Origin: Candidatus Nyctobacter psychrophilus
GTDB taxonomy: Bacteria; Vulcanimicrobiota; Vulcanimicrobiia; Vulcanimicrobiales; Vulcanimicrobiaceae
Length of the DNA: 64,000 nt
NCBI GenBank assembly: GCA_014305025.1
Contig: JACRTY010000049.1
Span: 62,001-126,000, forward strand
Direction of reading: 5' to 3'
Under the pieces are notes generated by a model. The model had not been told where the DNA came from and made no database searches. It saw only the letters and a program-made list of their open reading frames with translations. Both the position numbers and the translations under genes were made by a program. Of this stretch, positions 32,500-41,950 are shown piece by piece (positions within the stretch are counted from its first letter, which is position 1; each line of letters opens with the position of its first letter).

Positions 32500-33609
32500 A
32501 TGCTCGTTGCCGACAATCCGGTGCCAACCGCCACTCGCACGCGTACGTTCAGTTTTTCCGCGCTGGCCCGAGTCTTCGATGACAGTGACCGCGACGTTCG
32601 CGCGAAGGTCATCAGCCTGTACGCTTTTCTCGGGCTCCTCAACGTGGGCGGGTGGGTGCTGGCGTTCGTGGCCTTCTCGAGCCGGCCGATCCTCTTGGGG
32701 ACGGCGCTGCTGGCGTACACGTTCGGGCTGCGGCATGCCGTCGACGCCGATCACATCTCGGCAATCGACAACGTAACGCGCAAGCTGATGCAGGACGGGA
32801 AGCGGCCCGTCGGCGTCGGCTTTTTCTTTTCGCTCGGGCATTCGACCGTCGTCGTCGCGCTGACGGTCGGCATCGCGGTCGCGGCGAGCGCCATCAAGCA
32901 TACGATTCCGAACCTGCAAAACGTCGGCGGTCTCATCGGAACGTCTGTGTCCGCCACGTTCTTGTACGCGATCGCGATCATCAACCTGCTCGTGCTGATC
33001 GAAATAGTGCGCGCGTTTCGTTGCGTGCGTCGCGGCGGGACGTACGACGAACAAAGCATCACCGAATTTCTCGATCAGCGTGGGCTGATGGGGCGCTTCT
33101 TCAAGCCGCTGCTGCGCATCGTCGGCAAAAGCGTCAATATGTATCCGATCGGCTTTCTGTTTGGTCTGGGCTTCGACACGGCGACCGAAGTGGGACTGCT
33201 GGGCATCGCGGCGGTCGAGGCCGGAAAAGGTCTCCCGATCTTCGCCATCCTGATTTTCCCGCTGTTGTTCACCGCCGGCATGGCGCTGATCGACACGAGC
33301 GACAGCATCTTGATGCTCGGCGCGTACGGCTGGGCCTTCGTCAAACCGATCCGCAAACTCTATTACAACATGACGATCACCCTCGTCTCGGTTCTCGTAG
33401 CGCTCGTCGTCGGCACGATCGAGGCGCTCAGCATCGTGGCCGGTCAGCTCAACTTGCGCGGCGGCATGTGGAACGGCATCAGCAACCTGAGCAGCAACTT
33501 CGGCGTGCTAGGTTACATCATCGTCGGCATCTTCGTACTGAGCTGGGGCATCTCGACGCTCGTCTACCGGTTACGGCGCTACGATGACACGGAGATTTCG
33601 ACCGTGTGA
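32500..33609 (+). CDS. NiCoT-family nickel/cobalt transporter
   Basis: About 369 residues with eight membrane helices. The family signature RHAVDADHISAIDNVTRKL lies in the second helix, followed by FFFSLGHSTVVV and LGFDTATEVGLL (the GxDTATE motif), all characteristic of NixA/HoxN permeases that import Ni2+ or Co2+ at high affinity. Start ATG 32500; ATG 32467 would add 11 residues. No urease or hydrogenase genes are present, but the window has a cobalamin-controlled receptor at 1584, so cobalt for corrinoids is one possibility (inference). Convergent with the DUF2332 gene, one base apart. Confidence 0.93.
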   Translation: MLVADNPVPTATRTRTFSFSALARVFDDSDRDVRAKVISLYAFLGLLNVGGWVLAFVAFSSRPILLGTALLAYTFGLRHAVDADHISAIDNVTRKLMQDGKRPVGVGFFFSLGHSTVVVALTVGIAVAASAIKHTIPNLQNVGGLIGTSVSATFLYAIAIINLLVLIEIVRAFRCVRRGGTYDEQSITEFLDQRGLMGRFFKPLLRIVGKSVNMYPIGFLFGLGFDTATEVGLLGIAAVEAGKGLPIFAILIFPLLFTAGMALIDTSDSILMLGAYGWAFVKPIRKLYYNMTITLVSVLVALVVGTIEALSIVAGQLNLRGGMWNGISNLSSNFGVLGYIIVGIFVLSWGISTLVYRLRRYDDTEISTV

Positions 33610-33610
33610 C

Positions 33611-34654
33611 TCAGACTTGCCAGGTGACGTCGCCGCCATGGAGCGAAGCGCGTGCGAGCCCGATCTCTTCACCGCTCGGCCACAGTTGCAGCACGACGTT
33701 TGGGCCGGAACGGGGTTCCAACGAAAGCCGCGCCAGGGGCGCGTCGCTCGTTGCGTGCTCGCCGGCACGCGCGAGGATTGCATCGACGATCGTCTGGCAG
33801 TTTTTCGATAGATATTGCATGACGACCGCATGAAAGACGATGGTCACCGTTCCCGGGCTTGGTTCCGCAAGTTTCTCCGCTAACCACGCCGGGGCGTCGG
33901 CCCTGTCCACCGTCGCCGCAACGCTGCGAGCAACGCTACAGGCTGCGTCGAGCCGCGCCAAGCGATCGCGTTGGTCGGCCCACACGAAGGAGCGCAGCCG
34001 CACGCTGCCCGCTTCGCTCGTCGCATCGATCGGGGCGAGATCGCAGCCCCTTCGTTCGGCTATGGCGACCGGCAGCGCCTCGCTATTGAAGGGCAACGTC
34101 GCATCCGCGAAGTGTTCGTCCAAGCAGACCGGTGAGCTCGGCGGTCCCCACGTCCACTCGCCGGCACGATAGCGGTACTTGTCCCAGCGTAACAAAAAAC
34201 CAGCGCTGGCGCCGAGTTCCAGGAGCCGGAGCGGTCGCCCGAACCGGGCGGCCAGCATGAGGAATCCGCCCAGCAGCGCCGCCGCCCGGCTGACCTCGTT
34301 GGTCTGCACGGGCTCGAGGAGCCCACGGTGGAGCATGGGCTGTTCGGCAGCGATGACGTTGCTGAAGGCCGCCCAGGCCGCAATCGCGTCGCCGTCGCCC
34401 CCGCAGGACGGATAATGGCGGGCTAAGGCCGGCGCTTCTCCCGCAAGAGCCAAGCGATGCACGGCTGCCATCAGTCGCAGCGCGAGCGCTGATTCCGGCG
34501 GATCGTCGCCATGCGGCGCGAGCAGCGCGCCCAGCGGCCCTCTGCGGGACCGCAGATCGGCGGCGCACCGCTCGAGCAGCGCACCGTACAGCGGCGAGCC
34601 CAGCCCGTAACACCACTGCGCTTGCAGTTTGAACGCGGAGACGAGCGATTCCAT
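33611..34654 (-). CDS. DUF2332 family protein
   Basis: A 347-residue protein starting at ATG 34654 (MESLVSAFKLQAQ). It matches DUF2332: CYGLGSPLYGALLERCAADL at the N-terminus, LLELGASAGFLLRWDKYRY (a SAM-type glycine-rich loop) in the middle and TVTIVFHAVVMQYLS followed by VVLQLWPSGEEIGLARASLHG near the end. The central loop suggests a methyltransferase-like fold, but the biochemical activity is unknown. The gene is divergent from the DUF58 gene with only 38 bases between starts. Confidence 0.88.
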   Translation of the reverse strand: MESLVSAFKLQAQWCYGLGSPLYGALLERCAADLRSRRGPLGALLAPHGDDPPESALALRLMAAVHRLALAGEAPALARHYPSCGGDGDAIAAWAAFSNVIAAEQPMLHRGLLEPVQTNEVSRAAALLGGFLMLAARFGRPLRLLELGASAGFLLRWDKYRYRAGEWTWGPPSSPVCLDEHFADATLPFNSEALPVAIAERRGCDLAPIDATSEAGSVRLRSFVWADQRDRLARLDAACSVARSVAATVDRADAPAWLAEKLAEPSPGTVTIVFHAVVMQYLSKNCQTIVDAILARAGEHATSDAPLARLSLEPRSGPNVVLQLWPSGEEIGLARASLHGGDVTWQV

Positions 34655-34692
34655 CGGACGGCAAACGTTTCCATGGCCGCGAAAAGCACGGC

Positions 34693-35511
34693 ATGAACGC
34701 CTTCGGGCCGCGACTGCGGGCTGCACTCCTTGCGGGGCGACGTGCGAACGTACGAGGCTACGGGATCGTCGCGCCACGCCGTGGCGACGGGTACGAGTTT
34801 GCCGAACTTCGCGCGTACATGGACGGCGACGATCCGCGCCGGATCGACTGGGCCGCGACGGCACGCGCGGGAGCCCTGCAAACGCGCGTGATGCTGGAAG
34901 ACGCGACGCTCGTGCTGGCGGCCGTCGTCGACGGCTCGGCGTCCATGCACGTCGGCCGGACGACGAGCAATTATGATGCCGGCTGCACAGCGGCGCGCAT
35001 GTGGTACGATGCGGCCATCGACGACGATCGGTGCGCGCGCATCGGCTTCGGAGCGCACATGTTTCCGGCCGTGCGCGGGCGCGCAGCAGCGGCCGCGTGC
35101 GCTGCGATCCGCGACCCGATCGGAACGGTTCCCGGCGACGCCTTGCATCTGGCTCTTGCAGCGTTGCCGCGCGGGGCGCGCTTGCTGCTCATCAGCGATT
35201 TTTACGATCTGACCAATCTCGGGGATGAACTGCGCGCGTGCGCGAACCGGTTTGACCTCACGGCGTTGCTGGCGGCCGATCCATGGCGCGCAGGACTGCC
35301 GCTACGGGGCTTCGTCCGGTTGCGCGATGCCGAATCGAGTCGCGTCGAGCGCCTTTACGTCGGCGCGGCTGCGCGTGCTCGTTATCGCGCAGCGGTCGCG
35401 GCGCGCGAAAAAATGGTCTTGACCGCGCTGCGCGACGTCGGCGCACGGACCGCAGTCCTCGACGCCGCCGCACCGGAGGCCGCCTTCGCCGCCGCCTTCG
35501 GGCTGGGATGA
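34693..35511 (+). CDS. DUF58 domain protein (MoxR-system partner)
   Basis: A 272-residue protein with the DUF58 signature early (GDGYEFAELRAYMDGDDPRR, then IDWAATARAGALQTR) and a degenerate von Willebrand-like fold (VLAAVVDGSASMHVG resembles a MIDAS start). DUF58 proteins work with MoxR ATPases and VWA membrane proteins. Here the MoxR gene is at 24713 and the VWA gene at 37475, so the usual operon is split by unrelated genes. No membrane helix is present. Confidence 0.85.
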   Translation: MNAFGPRLRAALLAGRRANVRGYGIVAPRRGDGYEFAELRAYMDGDDPRRIDWAATARAGALQTRVMLEDATLVLAAVVDGSASMHVGRTTSNYDAGCTAARMWYDAAIDDDRCARIGFGAHMFPAVRGRAAAAACAAIRDPIGTVPGDALHLALAALPRGARLLLISDFYDLTNLGDELRACANRFDLTALLAADPWRAGLPLRGFVRLRDAESSRVERLYVGAAARARYRAAVAAREKMVLTALRDVGARTAVLDAAAPEAAFAAAFGLG

Positions 35512-35537
35512 GGCGTTAAAAGTTTAGGACCAGATCA

Positions 35538-36434
35538 TCAGGCGCCGCGCAGCTGTACCAGCGCCCGATCGATGTGGCGAAGTTGTTCGACTGCCGTTGA
35601 GAGTTCGGAGGAGACGGCGTCTACGTCCGCATCATGCGATGCGGAGCCGAGTTCGTCCAAACGCGCAGCGACGTGCGCGAGAAGACGACGAAGGCCGCGA
35701 GTACCGCCCAGTACCAGCGTCGCGGCGAAAGAAGTTCGCCCGCGATCAACGCAAGCGTGGACGCCAGGGTCACTTGGATCGCTTGCCGTGTCGCGGGCGC
35801 AAGCCGTTGCGTCTTAGATGCCGGGCGCCGGCTGCGCCCGCACGGCGCTACTCGGAACATGCCGGTGAGCGCCGCAATGTGCGGCGTGGTGCGGCCTCCC
35901 AATGTGAGGCGGCGAGCGCCGGTGCGAGGGTTTCGAGAACCGCGCGTTGCCGGGCGCCGAAGGTTGCTATCGCGCGCCGCACGATCTGCTGCCGGTCAGG
36001 CAATATGACGAAGCTCAGAAGGAACGCGCAGGCCGTGCCGATTCCGATCGCTGCAATCGACCACGGCAACTGCGCCGGCGTGGCGCCCAAGAAGAGCGCG
36101 AAGAAGTAGCCGAAAAACGCCAGCAAACCCAGTGCAACGAAGCGGGGACTGAAGCGCCGCAGCCAGACCGCGCCGACGGCATCGAGGCGATCCGATGAGA
36201 ACTGAGCAGCGAGCCGAGCGTCAACGTGCACAGCGCAGGTAGCGGCAGCAGCACGGTCGTGACGCCGGCCAGGATTTCGGTGCTCAGCGGCGCTCCCGCA
36301 AAGCGGGCCAGCAGTTCCGCAACGCCGACGGCTGCGGCGAGCGTCGTGCGCACGGCCGCGTGCAAACGTTCGAGCCTCGGATCCGATGCCACGACGCGGT
36401 CCCACGCGCCCGCAGCCGCCGTCTGCCAACGCAT
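35538..36434 (-). pseudogene. FUSC-family (aromatic acid exporter-like) membrane protein, broken
   Basis: Pieces of one FUSC-type protein lie in different minus-strand frames. From ATG 36434: MRWQTAAAGAWDRVV and hydrophobic helices to LTLGSLLSS. After a shift near 36200: LGLLAFFGYFFALFLGATPA, ACAFLLSFVILPDRQQIVRR, ending at a stop near 35848. After another break: RQAIQVTLASTLALIAGELL and RWYWAVLAAFVVFSRT. In a further frame: AARLDELGSASHDADVDAVS and the tail EQLRHIDRALVQLRGA ending at 35538. The linker that usually joins the last two parts is missing. At least three lesions make this a pseudogene. Confidence 0.75.
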
Positions 36435-36521
36435 GATCCCGTGACGTGCTTGCTTCACCGCGTTGTTCTGCCCGAAATTCGTGCGCCAGGCCCGGCCGCT
36501 GGTGAAGCGAACGCGTTTCCG

Positions 36522-37478
36522 ATGAGGCGCTCAACGTTTACGGTCGCGTCGCTGGCGATGGCCACCGTCGGCCGGCCGCACGGTGTTCGAGCGTCGGAAC
36601 CCCTGAGCGTTCTGTATGCCGGATCGCTCGTTACCCCGATGGAGCGCTCCGTTGCGCCGGCGCTCGCGAAGCAGGGCATCGACTTCCGCGGCGAAGCCAA
36701 GGGCAGTCTCGCGCTGGCGAATCTGATTGCGGGCGGATTGCGGCAACCCGACGTTTTCATCAGTGCCGATCCCAAACTGATCGACGGCTTGATGGAAGGC
36801 GCACAGCCGCTGGCGCGTTGGGAGATCACCTTTGCGACGACGCGCCTGGTCGTCGGCTACGCGCGGGGCTCACGCTTCGCCGACGATTTCCAACGCGTCG
36901 CGCGCAGAGAGAAGAAGATTGGCGACGTGCTGCTCGAGCCCGGGTTAAGGCTGGGCCGCACCGATCCTGCGCTCGATCCCAAAGGCTACCGTTCGATCAT
37001 CGCGACCAAACTGCTCGCACGGGGCGGTGGACCGCCCGACCTCGCGCGGCGACTGCTGGGCGCCGAGCGTAATCCCGCGCAGATTCTGCCCGAAGAAACC
37101 TTGCTCGCGCGACTGGAGAGCGGTGACGTGGACGCGGCATTTTTGTATGCGACCGAAGCAATTGCGCGCAACGTACCTTTTGCCGAGTTGCCGGTAAGCG
37201 CAAACCTCGGCGATCCCGAGCAGGCCGCGCACTACGCCAGCGTCAGCGTAACGATCGACGGGAAAGTCCACGTGGGCGGCATCGCGGCTTACGCGCTGAC
37301 GATTCCAACCGTCGCCGTCCACCCGGCGACGGCGCAGCGCTTCGTCGTGTTTCTCTTCTCACCCGGAGGCCGGAGACTGTTGACCGGGAGCGGCATGACG
37401 TTGATCCACCCCGTAATCGGCGGCGACGCGAAGGCCGTACCGGCCGGCGTGCGCCGCGCTACCCGAGTGAGCCGGTGA
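36522..37478 (+). CDS. Molybdate/tungstate-type extracellular solute-binding protein
   Basis: A 318-residue exported protein (ATG 36522; signal RRSTFTVASLAMATVGRPHGVRAS). It has the ModA/WtpA periplasmic-binding fold: LSVLYAGSLVTPMERSVAPAL, GSLALANLIAGGLRQPDVFISAD, RLGRTDPALDPKGYRS (the Asp-Pro ligand loop) and DAAFLYATEAIA. No ABC permease or ATPase gene is adjacent; the next gene, overlapping by 4 bases, is a VWA protein. Thus either the transporter is encoded elsewhere or the binding protein serves another role. Confidence 0.85.
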   Translation: MRRSTFTVASLAMATVGRPHGVRASEPLSVLYAGSLVTPMERSVAPALAKQGIDFRGEAKGSLALANLIAGGLRQPDVFISADPKLIDGLMEGAQPLARWEITFATTRLVVGYARGSRFADDFQRVARREKKIGDVLLEPGLRLGRTDPALDPKGYRSIIATKLLARGGGPPDLARRLLGAERNPAQILPEETLLARLESGDVDAAFLYATEAIARNVPFAELPVSANLGDPEQAAHYASVSVTIDGKVHVGGIAAYALTIPTVAVHPATAQRFVVFLFSPGGRRLLTGSGMTLIHPVIGGDAKAVPAGVRRATRVSR

Positions 37479-38398
37479 CGTTCGCCCGACCGCTCGGCCT
37501 GGCCATCGCGCTCGTCGCAGCAGCGCTTTTCGTGTGGCTGTACCTGACGATCGAACGCCGGTCCCGCGCGCAAGCGCTCGCGTATTCCGATCTCGCCTTT
37601 GCGCTCGACGCCTTGCGCCCCGCGCGCTGGCCGGCGGCGCTCATCCTGACCGCGTATGCGTGCGGATGCGCGGTGCTCGCGCTAGCGCTTGGCGGCCCCC
37701 ATTTCTTGGCCCGCGTCCCGACGCACGACGGCACGGTCGTGCTCTGCATCGATACGTCGGGTTCGATGCGCGCGACCGACCTTGCGCCGACGCGGGCCGA
37801 CGCTGCAAAAGCGGCGGCGCGGGCCTTTGTCGACGCCGTACCCGCCGGCACGCGCATCGGAATCGTCAGTTTCTCGAGCGGCGCCAACGCCATCCTTGCG
37901 CCTACCGACGATCGCGATGCCGTGCACGAGGCGCTCGCGCGCATCCCACCGCCCGACGGCGCCACGGCGATCGGCGACGCGCTCGCCGTCGCCGCGCAAG
38001 GGATGCCCTCCCGGGGCCGGCGCATCATCGTACTTTTGACCGACGGCATCAATAATCGGGGTGCCGATCCCATCGCCGTCTCGCAGAACCTCGGGCAACA
38101 CGGCATTCGAATCGAAACGGTCGGCGTCGGTTCGAGCGGAAGCGGCGAGCTTATTCCGGGCACAAGCGAACAGGCCGATCTCGACGCAAGCGCCCTTGAA
38201 ACGATCGCCCAGAACGGCGCAGGCCGTTACGTCGCAGCGAGCGACGCGGCGTCGTTGCGCGATGCGTTCCGGGGACTCGCCTTCGAAACCGTGTGGGAGA
38301 AGCGCCGCGTCGACGGCAGCTTACCCTTTGCCTTGGGCGGCGGTGCGTTGCTGTTGGCGACGCTACTTGGCGGCTTCGCGCTTGGTAAGTTTCCGTGA
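37475..38398 (+). CDS. VWA-domain membrane protein (BatA-like, MoxR-system partner)
   Basis: A 307-residue protein starting GTG 37475 in GTGA overlap with the previous stop. It has two N-terminal membrane helices (residues about 8-25 and 50-70), then a von Willebrand factor A domain (about 88-275) with an intact MIDAS: DTSGSM, the T of PPDGATAIGDAL, and LTDGINNRG. A C-terminal membrane helix (FALGGGALLLATLLGGFAL) follows. This is the Bat/Aerotolerance layout. Partners are the DUF58 (34693), MoxR (24713) and BatD-like (23832) genes. Confidence 0.88.
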   Translation: MTFARPLGLAIALVAAALFVWLYLTIERRSRAQALAYSDLAFALDALRPARWPAALILTAYACGCAVLALALGGPHFLARVPTHDGTVVLCIDTSGSMRATDLAPTRADAAKAAARAFVDAVPAGTRIGIVSFSSGANAILAPTDDRDAVHEALARIPPPDGATAIGDALAVAAQGMPSRGRRIIVLLTDGINNRGADPIAVSQNLGQHGIRIETVGVGSSGSGELIPGTSEQADLDASALETIAQNGAGRYVAASDAASLRDAFRGLAFETVWEKRRVDGSLPFALGGGALLLATLLGGFALGKFP

Positions 38399-38411
38399 GG
38401 GCTGCGCCACC

Positions 38412-38642
38412 CTATTTGATGAGCGACTGGTCCTTGTCGGCGAATTTGCCGAGGCTGTTGATGACCACGATCGCTAAAATCGTCACGACGAGCGCGTAGC
38501 CGAATTCCGGCGCCAGTCCCTTGCCCGCCGGTAAAAACGTTTTGATCAAGTCGGTAATCGCCGTGTTCCATGCCAGCGCCGCAATGAGGCCGAATGCCGC
38601 CGTTGCTAGAGCGATCATGGTCGTGAGGTAAGCGCCTCGCAT
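38412..38642 (-). CDS. DUF5654 family small membrane protein
   Basis: A 76-residue protein with two membrane helices (TTMIALATAAFGLIAALAW and GYALVVTILAIVVINSLGKF) joined by a short loop (NTAITDLIKTFLPAGKGLAPEF), the usual layout of DUF5654 proteins. Function unknown. It is convergent with the VWA gene. Confidence 0.75.
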   Translation of the reverse strand: MRGAYLTTMIALATAAFGLIAALAWNTAITDLIKTFLPAGKGLAPEFGYALVVTILAIVVINSLGKFADKDQSLIK

Positions 38643-38725
38643 GGGATCTCCTCGTGCGGCGAAACGGGTGGGGCGAGGTCCGTTCCGTTTAGGACAAAAG
38701 CGACCCTCTCAGCGGCCAGAACTTT

Positions 38726-39505
38726 TCACAGGCTCTTCGCGTGGCGGATCATGCCGCCGTCCATGAAGTACGTGGAACCCGTGACGTAAGCGGCCTCATC
38801 GCTTGCGAGGAAGGCACAAAGCCCCGCAATTTCTTGCGGCTGGCCCATGCGGTCGAGCGGAATCTCGCTGAGCAGCTCCTTGTGCTTTTTTGGATCTTCC
38901 TTCGTCTCTTTATCGAGCGGCGTATCGATGGCGCCGGGCGCGATGTTGTTCACGGTGATCTTGTGCGGTGCCAACTCGAGGCAAATTGTCCGCATCAACA
39001 TGCGCAAGCCGCCTTTGGCGGCGCAGTACGGCGCGTTGGTCGGCATCGGAAGGTCTTCGTGAACCGACGAAATGTTGACGATCCGTCCGCCTTCGCCTTG
39101 CTTGACCATTTGCCGCGCCGCATGTTGACTGCACAACCACGGTCCCGTTAAATCGACGGCGATGACGTGATCCCATTCGTGGAGCGGAGTCTCCAGAAAC
39201 GGCATCTCTTTCTCGACGCCCGCGTTATTCACCATGATGTCGATGCGCCCCAACCGGCGTACCGTTTGATCGACCAAGGCCGCCACGTCATTCTCTTTAC
39301 TGACGTCGCCTTGCAGCGCGACGGCGTGGCCGCCCTCCCGCTCGATCGTTGCCACGACGTCCTGCGCCTTGTCGGGCTGCGTGACGTAGTTGACCACCAC
39401 GTGCGCGCCTTCTTTTGCAAGCCGGATCGCCGTTGCCTTACCGATCCCGGTGGCTGCGCCGGTCACGATAGCGACCTTGCCGCTCAATCTTCCATTGCCG
39501 TTCAT
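38726..39505 (-). CDS. SDR-family oxidoreductase (glucose 1-dehydrogenase-like)
   Basis: About 259 residues, classical short-chain dehydrogenase: cofactor motif TGAATGIGKA, NNAG, the catalytic Ser in VNISSVHE, Tyr and Lys in YCAAKGG, and the C-terminal PGAIDTPLDKET and YVTGSTYFMDGG motifs. The closest style is glucose 1-dehydrogenase. ATG 39505 overlaps the stop of the upstream TIM-barrel gene (ATGA); a TTG at 39523 is less likely. The pairing with a sugar-isomerase-like enzyme suggests sugar or polyol oxidation (inference). Confidence 0.92.
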   Translation of the reverse strand: MNGNGRLSGKVAIVTGAATGIGKATAIRLAKEGAHVVVNYVTQPDKAQDVVATIEREGGHAVALQGDVSKENDVAALVDQTVRRLGRIDIMVNNAGVEKEMPFLETPLHEWDHVIAVDLTGPWLCSQHAARQMVKQGEGGRIVNISSVHEDLPMPTNAPYCAAKGGLRMLMRTICLELAPHKITVNNIAPGAIDTPLDKETKEDPKKHKELLSEIPLDRMGQPQEIAGLCAFLASDEAAYVTGSTYFMDGGMIRHAKSL

Positions 39506-40362
39506 CGCGTTCTCCGTTGCCAAGCGAGATCGAGGCCGCGTTTGCTTTCACTGACGACCTCATTGAGATCGTCGTCGTACAGCGAATCCGGAACGTCCTT
39601 CGAGAATATTTCGAGCGCGTACGGTCCTTTGAAATTCATTGAATCGACCGCGCCGACGAAACCGGCCATGTCGATCGGCCCATGACCCACGATCGTGCGA
39701 TCGAGGAACGAACGCGGCCGGCGCCAGTCGCTCACCTGGACGACGAAGATGCGGTCACCGCACGCCCGGATATGATCGGCGAGCAGCGGGTCCTGCCAGA
39801 GATTCCACACGTCGACGCATAACCCGAACGCCGGATGGTCCACATCGCGCAGCATGTCGAGGGCCTGCGGCAACGACCAGACGAACGTGTCTTTGTTCAT
39901 CACTTGAGGATTGAGCGGTTCGAGCGCGATCCGCACGCCGTGCTCGGCGGCGAAGGTGCAGAGTTCCCGAAACTCGCGCACCGCGACGCTCCATGCCTCT
40001 TCAACGTTGCCCTTCGGCGCCTGTCCCGTGTTGACGACGAACGGCGCATCGGGCACGGCCGGCGCCAAGTGCTCGATCGTCGTGCGAAAGCGGGCGCTAC
40101 GTTCCTCCGGTTTCTCGGGCATCGGGTTCATGTTGTCGGGAAAAACGGTGTGCAACTTACCTTGTACGGAGCCGACCGTCAGGCCGCTGTTGGTCAGGCG
40201 GTCAAGTTGATCGCGCCGTTGAGCGGCGTCTTCACTGAGCTTTTGTTCGCAGAGTTCGATCGCGCGCGCACCGAGCGCCGGAAACCGCTCCAGGTCGCGT
40301 TCGAAACTCCAGGGCATCGTCGTGTACTCGCTGATGCCGAAGGTATAGTCGGAATCCACCAT
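39502..40362 (-). CDS. Sugar phosphate isomerase/epimerase-like TIM-barrel protein
   Basis: A 286-residue AP-endonuclease-2/xylose-isomerase-like TIM barrel: FGISEYTTMPWSFERDLERF at the start, RIALEPLNPQV (the first metal-binding Glu), FGLCVDVWNLWQDP, DRIFVVQVSDWRRPRS, HGPIDMAGFV and PYALEIFS (the last metal-binding Glu). Relatives isomerise or epimerise sugars or act on inositols and hydroxypyruvate. ATG 40362 is used; an upstream ATG at 40416 adds 18 unlikely residues. Operon with the SDR. Confidence 0.85.
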   Translation of the reverse strand: MVDSDYTFGISEYTTMPWSFERDLERFPALGARAIELCEQKLSEDAAQRRDQLDRLTNSGLTVGSVQGKLHTVFPDNMNPMPEKPEERSARFRTTIEHLAPAVPDAPFVVNTGQAPKGNVEEAWSVAVREFRELCTFAAEHGVRIALEPLNPQVMNKDTFVWSLPQALDMLRDVDHPAFGLCVDVWNLWQDPLLADHIRACGDRIFVVQVSDWRRPRSFLDRTIVGHGPIDMAGFVGAVDSMNFKGPYALEIFSKDVPDSLYDDDLNEVVSESKRGLDLAWQRRTR

Positions 40363-40473
40363 CACCTCGTCGTCGTCGCTGCTTGCAGCGTACCCGCCGG
40401 TTCGAACGGCAATCACCGCCGACGGTTAATCTCCGACGTTTTCGACCGGGCGCTCGCTGGGAAGAGTCGATGT

Positions 40474-41946
40474 GTGACGGATCGTATAGCGCGTACCGCT
40501 CGTTGCTGCGCGGTCGGCACGATCGTGCTCTTGGCCGTTGCCTTTGTGGTCGTGCGGCCGCCGGTCCCGCCCGGTCCCTATATGCGCGACTTCGAGCCCC
40601 AGTACGCGGCCGGAGCGACGTACGCGGCCGGCCTGAACCCCTATGCGGTTGCTATTTGGGCGGCAGAACGTACCGTGCCCGGCGTGGATCCGCGGCATGA
40701 AGAACTGCTGCCGTTCGTCGGCGCGCCTGTGACCTTGCCGTTGGCAGCCGCGCTCGCTCGTTTACCGTATCTGGTGGCTGCGGCGCTCTGGAGTCTGGTC
40801 ATTGCAGCCGCAGTCGCCACGATCTTGCTCGGTGCCTTCACCCTGGCGGGCGGCCGCCCCAATCTGGGGAACCTTTTCGCGCTCGTTGCGCTGTGCATCG
40901 GGTTCACGCCCCTGATCAGCGGCATTTCGCTCGGTCAAGAAGTGCTACCGGCGCTGGCGGGGGTCGTCGCAGCATCATGGCTTGCGAACGATCGCCGCGC
41001 TCCGCGTTGGACGCGCGGCGTTGCGGCGTCGTTGTGCGGCTTCAAGCCGACGATCGCGGCGTTGCTCGTGCCGCTATTGTTTCGGCGGCGCTGGAGCGGC
41101 GTGTTGGTGACCGCCGCAGCGCTAATCGGGGCGGGCTGTTTTCTGGCGGTCCACGGTATGAACGGGATTGCCGCTTATCTGGCGGCGTTGCGCGGCCAAG
41201 GCACGGCCGAACGCTTCGACGTCATCCAATTCACGCCGTTTGCCATCGCCTACGACTTCGGGCTCGGGCCGCGGGGGGCGTCGGCGGTGAGTATCTCGCT
41301 GGCCCTGGCCGCGCTGCTCATTGCCGCGTGGACGATTCGGGAGCGGCGGCGTACCGACGTCGAGTCGGTCGCGCTGGCCGCGGCGGCTTTTCCGCTGGTT
41401 TGCCCGTTCCTTCACGCCCACGATCTCAGCGTGACGTTGCTGCCGGGACTGCTGTGTGTGGTGCGCGCACGCGGCGCAGCGTGGCTGGCGGCGGCGTGCG
41501 GTCTGCTCTTAGTCGGCGGCGGCTGGTTCGGCTTTTCGCAAGGGCTCGACGGCCTCGGGTTTACGCTTGGGCTGTTTCTCGTCGCGGTCTTCGCCGTCAT
41601 CGCACTGGCCGGCCCGGCCGTCGGGCTGGTTCGTCTAGCGCCGTTGGGTCTCGTGCCCCTAGCCCTGGCGTACGGCTGGTTTGCGATCGCTCATCCGATA
41701 ACGTTTTGGCCTGCCGCGCTTCCGTCCGGTTTCGCCGTACCCGGACATCCCGCGGCCAGCGTTGTCTGGGAGATCGAGCAGCGCGTCAATGGCCTCGAAC
41801 GACCCGATGCGTGGTGGGCCTCGCTACGGGCCGTGTCGCTCGCGGGCTCGGCCATGTTGTTCGGCGCCATGGTCGCCCTTCTGCGACCCGAACGGGCCCT
41901 CGAGCGGCGGCCCCGCATGCTTGCGTGGCTCCTCGTAGAAGGCTGA
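40474..41946 (+). CDS. GT87/DUF2029-type membrane glycosyltransferase
   Basis: About 490 residues with roughly ten membrane helices. After the first helix (CCAVGTIVLLAVAFVVV) comes the catalytic-loop pattern MRDFEPQYAAGATYAAGLNPYA, where an acidic pair near the first loop is typical of polyprenyl-phosphate-mannose-dependent (DUF2029/GT87) transferases. GVAASLCGFKPTIAALLVPLLF is another family segment. It would transfer a sugar from a lipid carrier on the outer face of the inner membrane. GTG 40474 is chosen since longer upstream frames overlap the divergent gene. The next gene starts 4 bases after its stop. Confidence 0.8.
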   Translation: MTDRIARTARCCAVGTIVLLAVAFVVVRPPVPPGPYMRDFEPQYAAGATYAAGLNPYAVAIWAAERTVPGVDPRHEELLPFVGAPVTLPLAAALARLPYLVAAALWSLVIAAAVATILLGAFTLAGGRPNLGNLFALVALCIGFTPLISGISLGQEVLPALAGVVAASWLANDRRAPRWTRGVAASLCGFKPTIAALLVPLLFRRRWSGVLVTAAALIGAGCFLAVHGMNGIAAYLAALRGQGTAERFDVIQFTPFAIAYDFGLGPRGASAVSISLALAALLIAAWTIRERRRTDVESVALAAAAFPLVCPFLHAHDLSVTLLPGLLCVVRARGAAWLAAACGLLLVGGGWFGFSQGLDGLGFTLGLFLVAVFAVIALAGPAVGLVRLAPLGLVPLALAYGWFAIAHPITFWPAALPSGFAVPGHPAASVVWEIEQRVNGLERPDAWWASLRAVSLAGSAMLFGAMVALLRPERALERRPRMLAWLLVEG

Positions 41947-41950
41947 CGGG

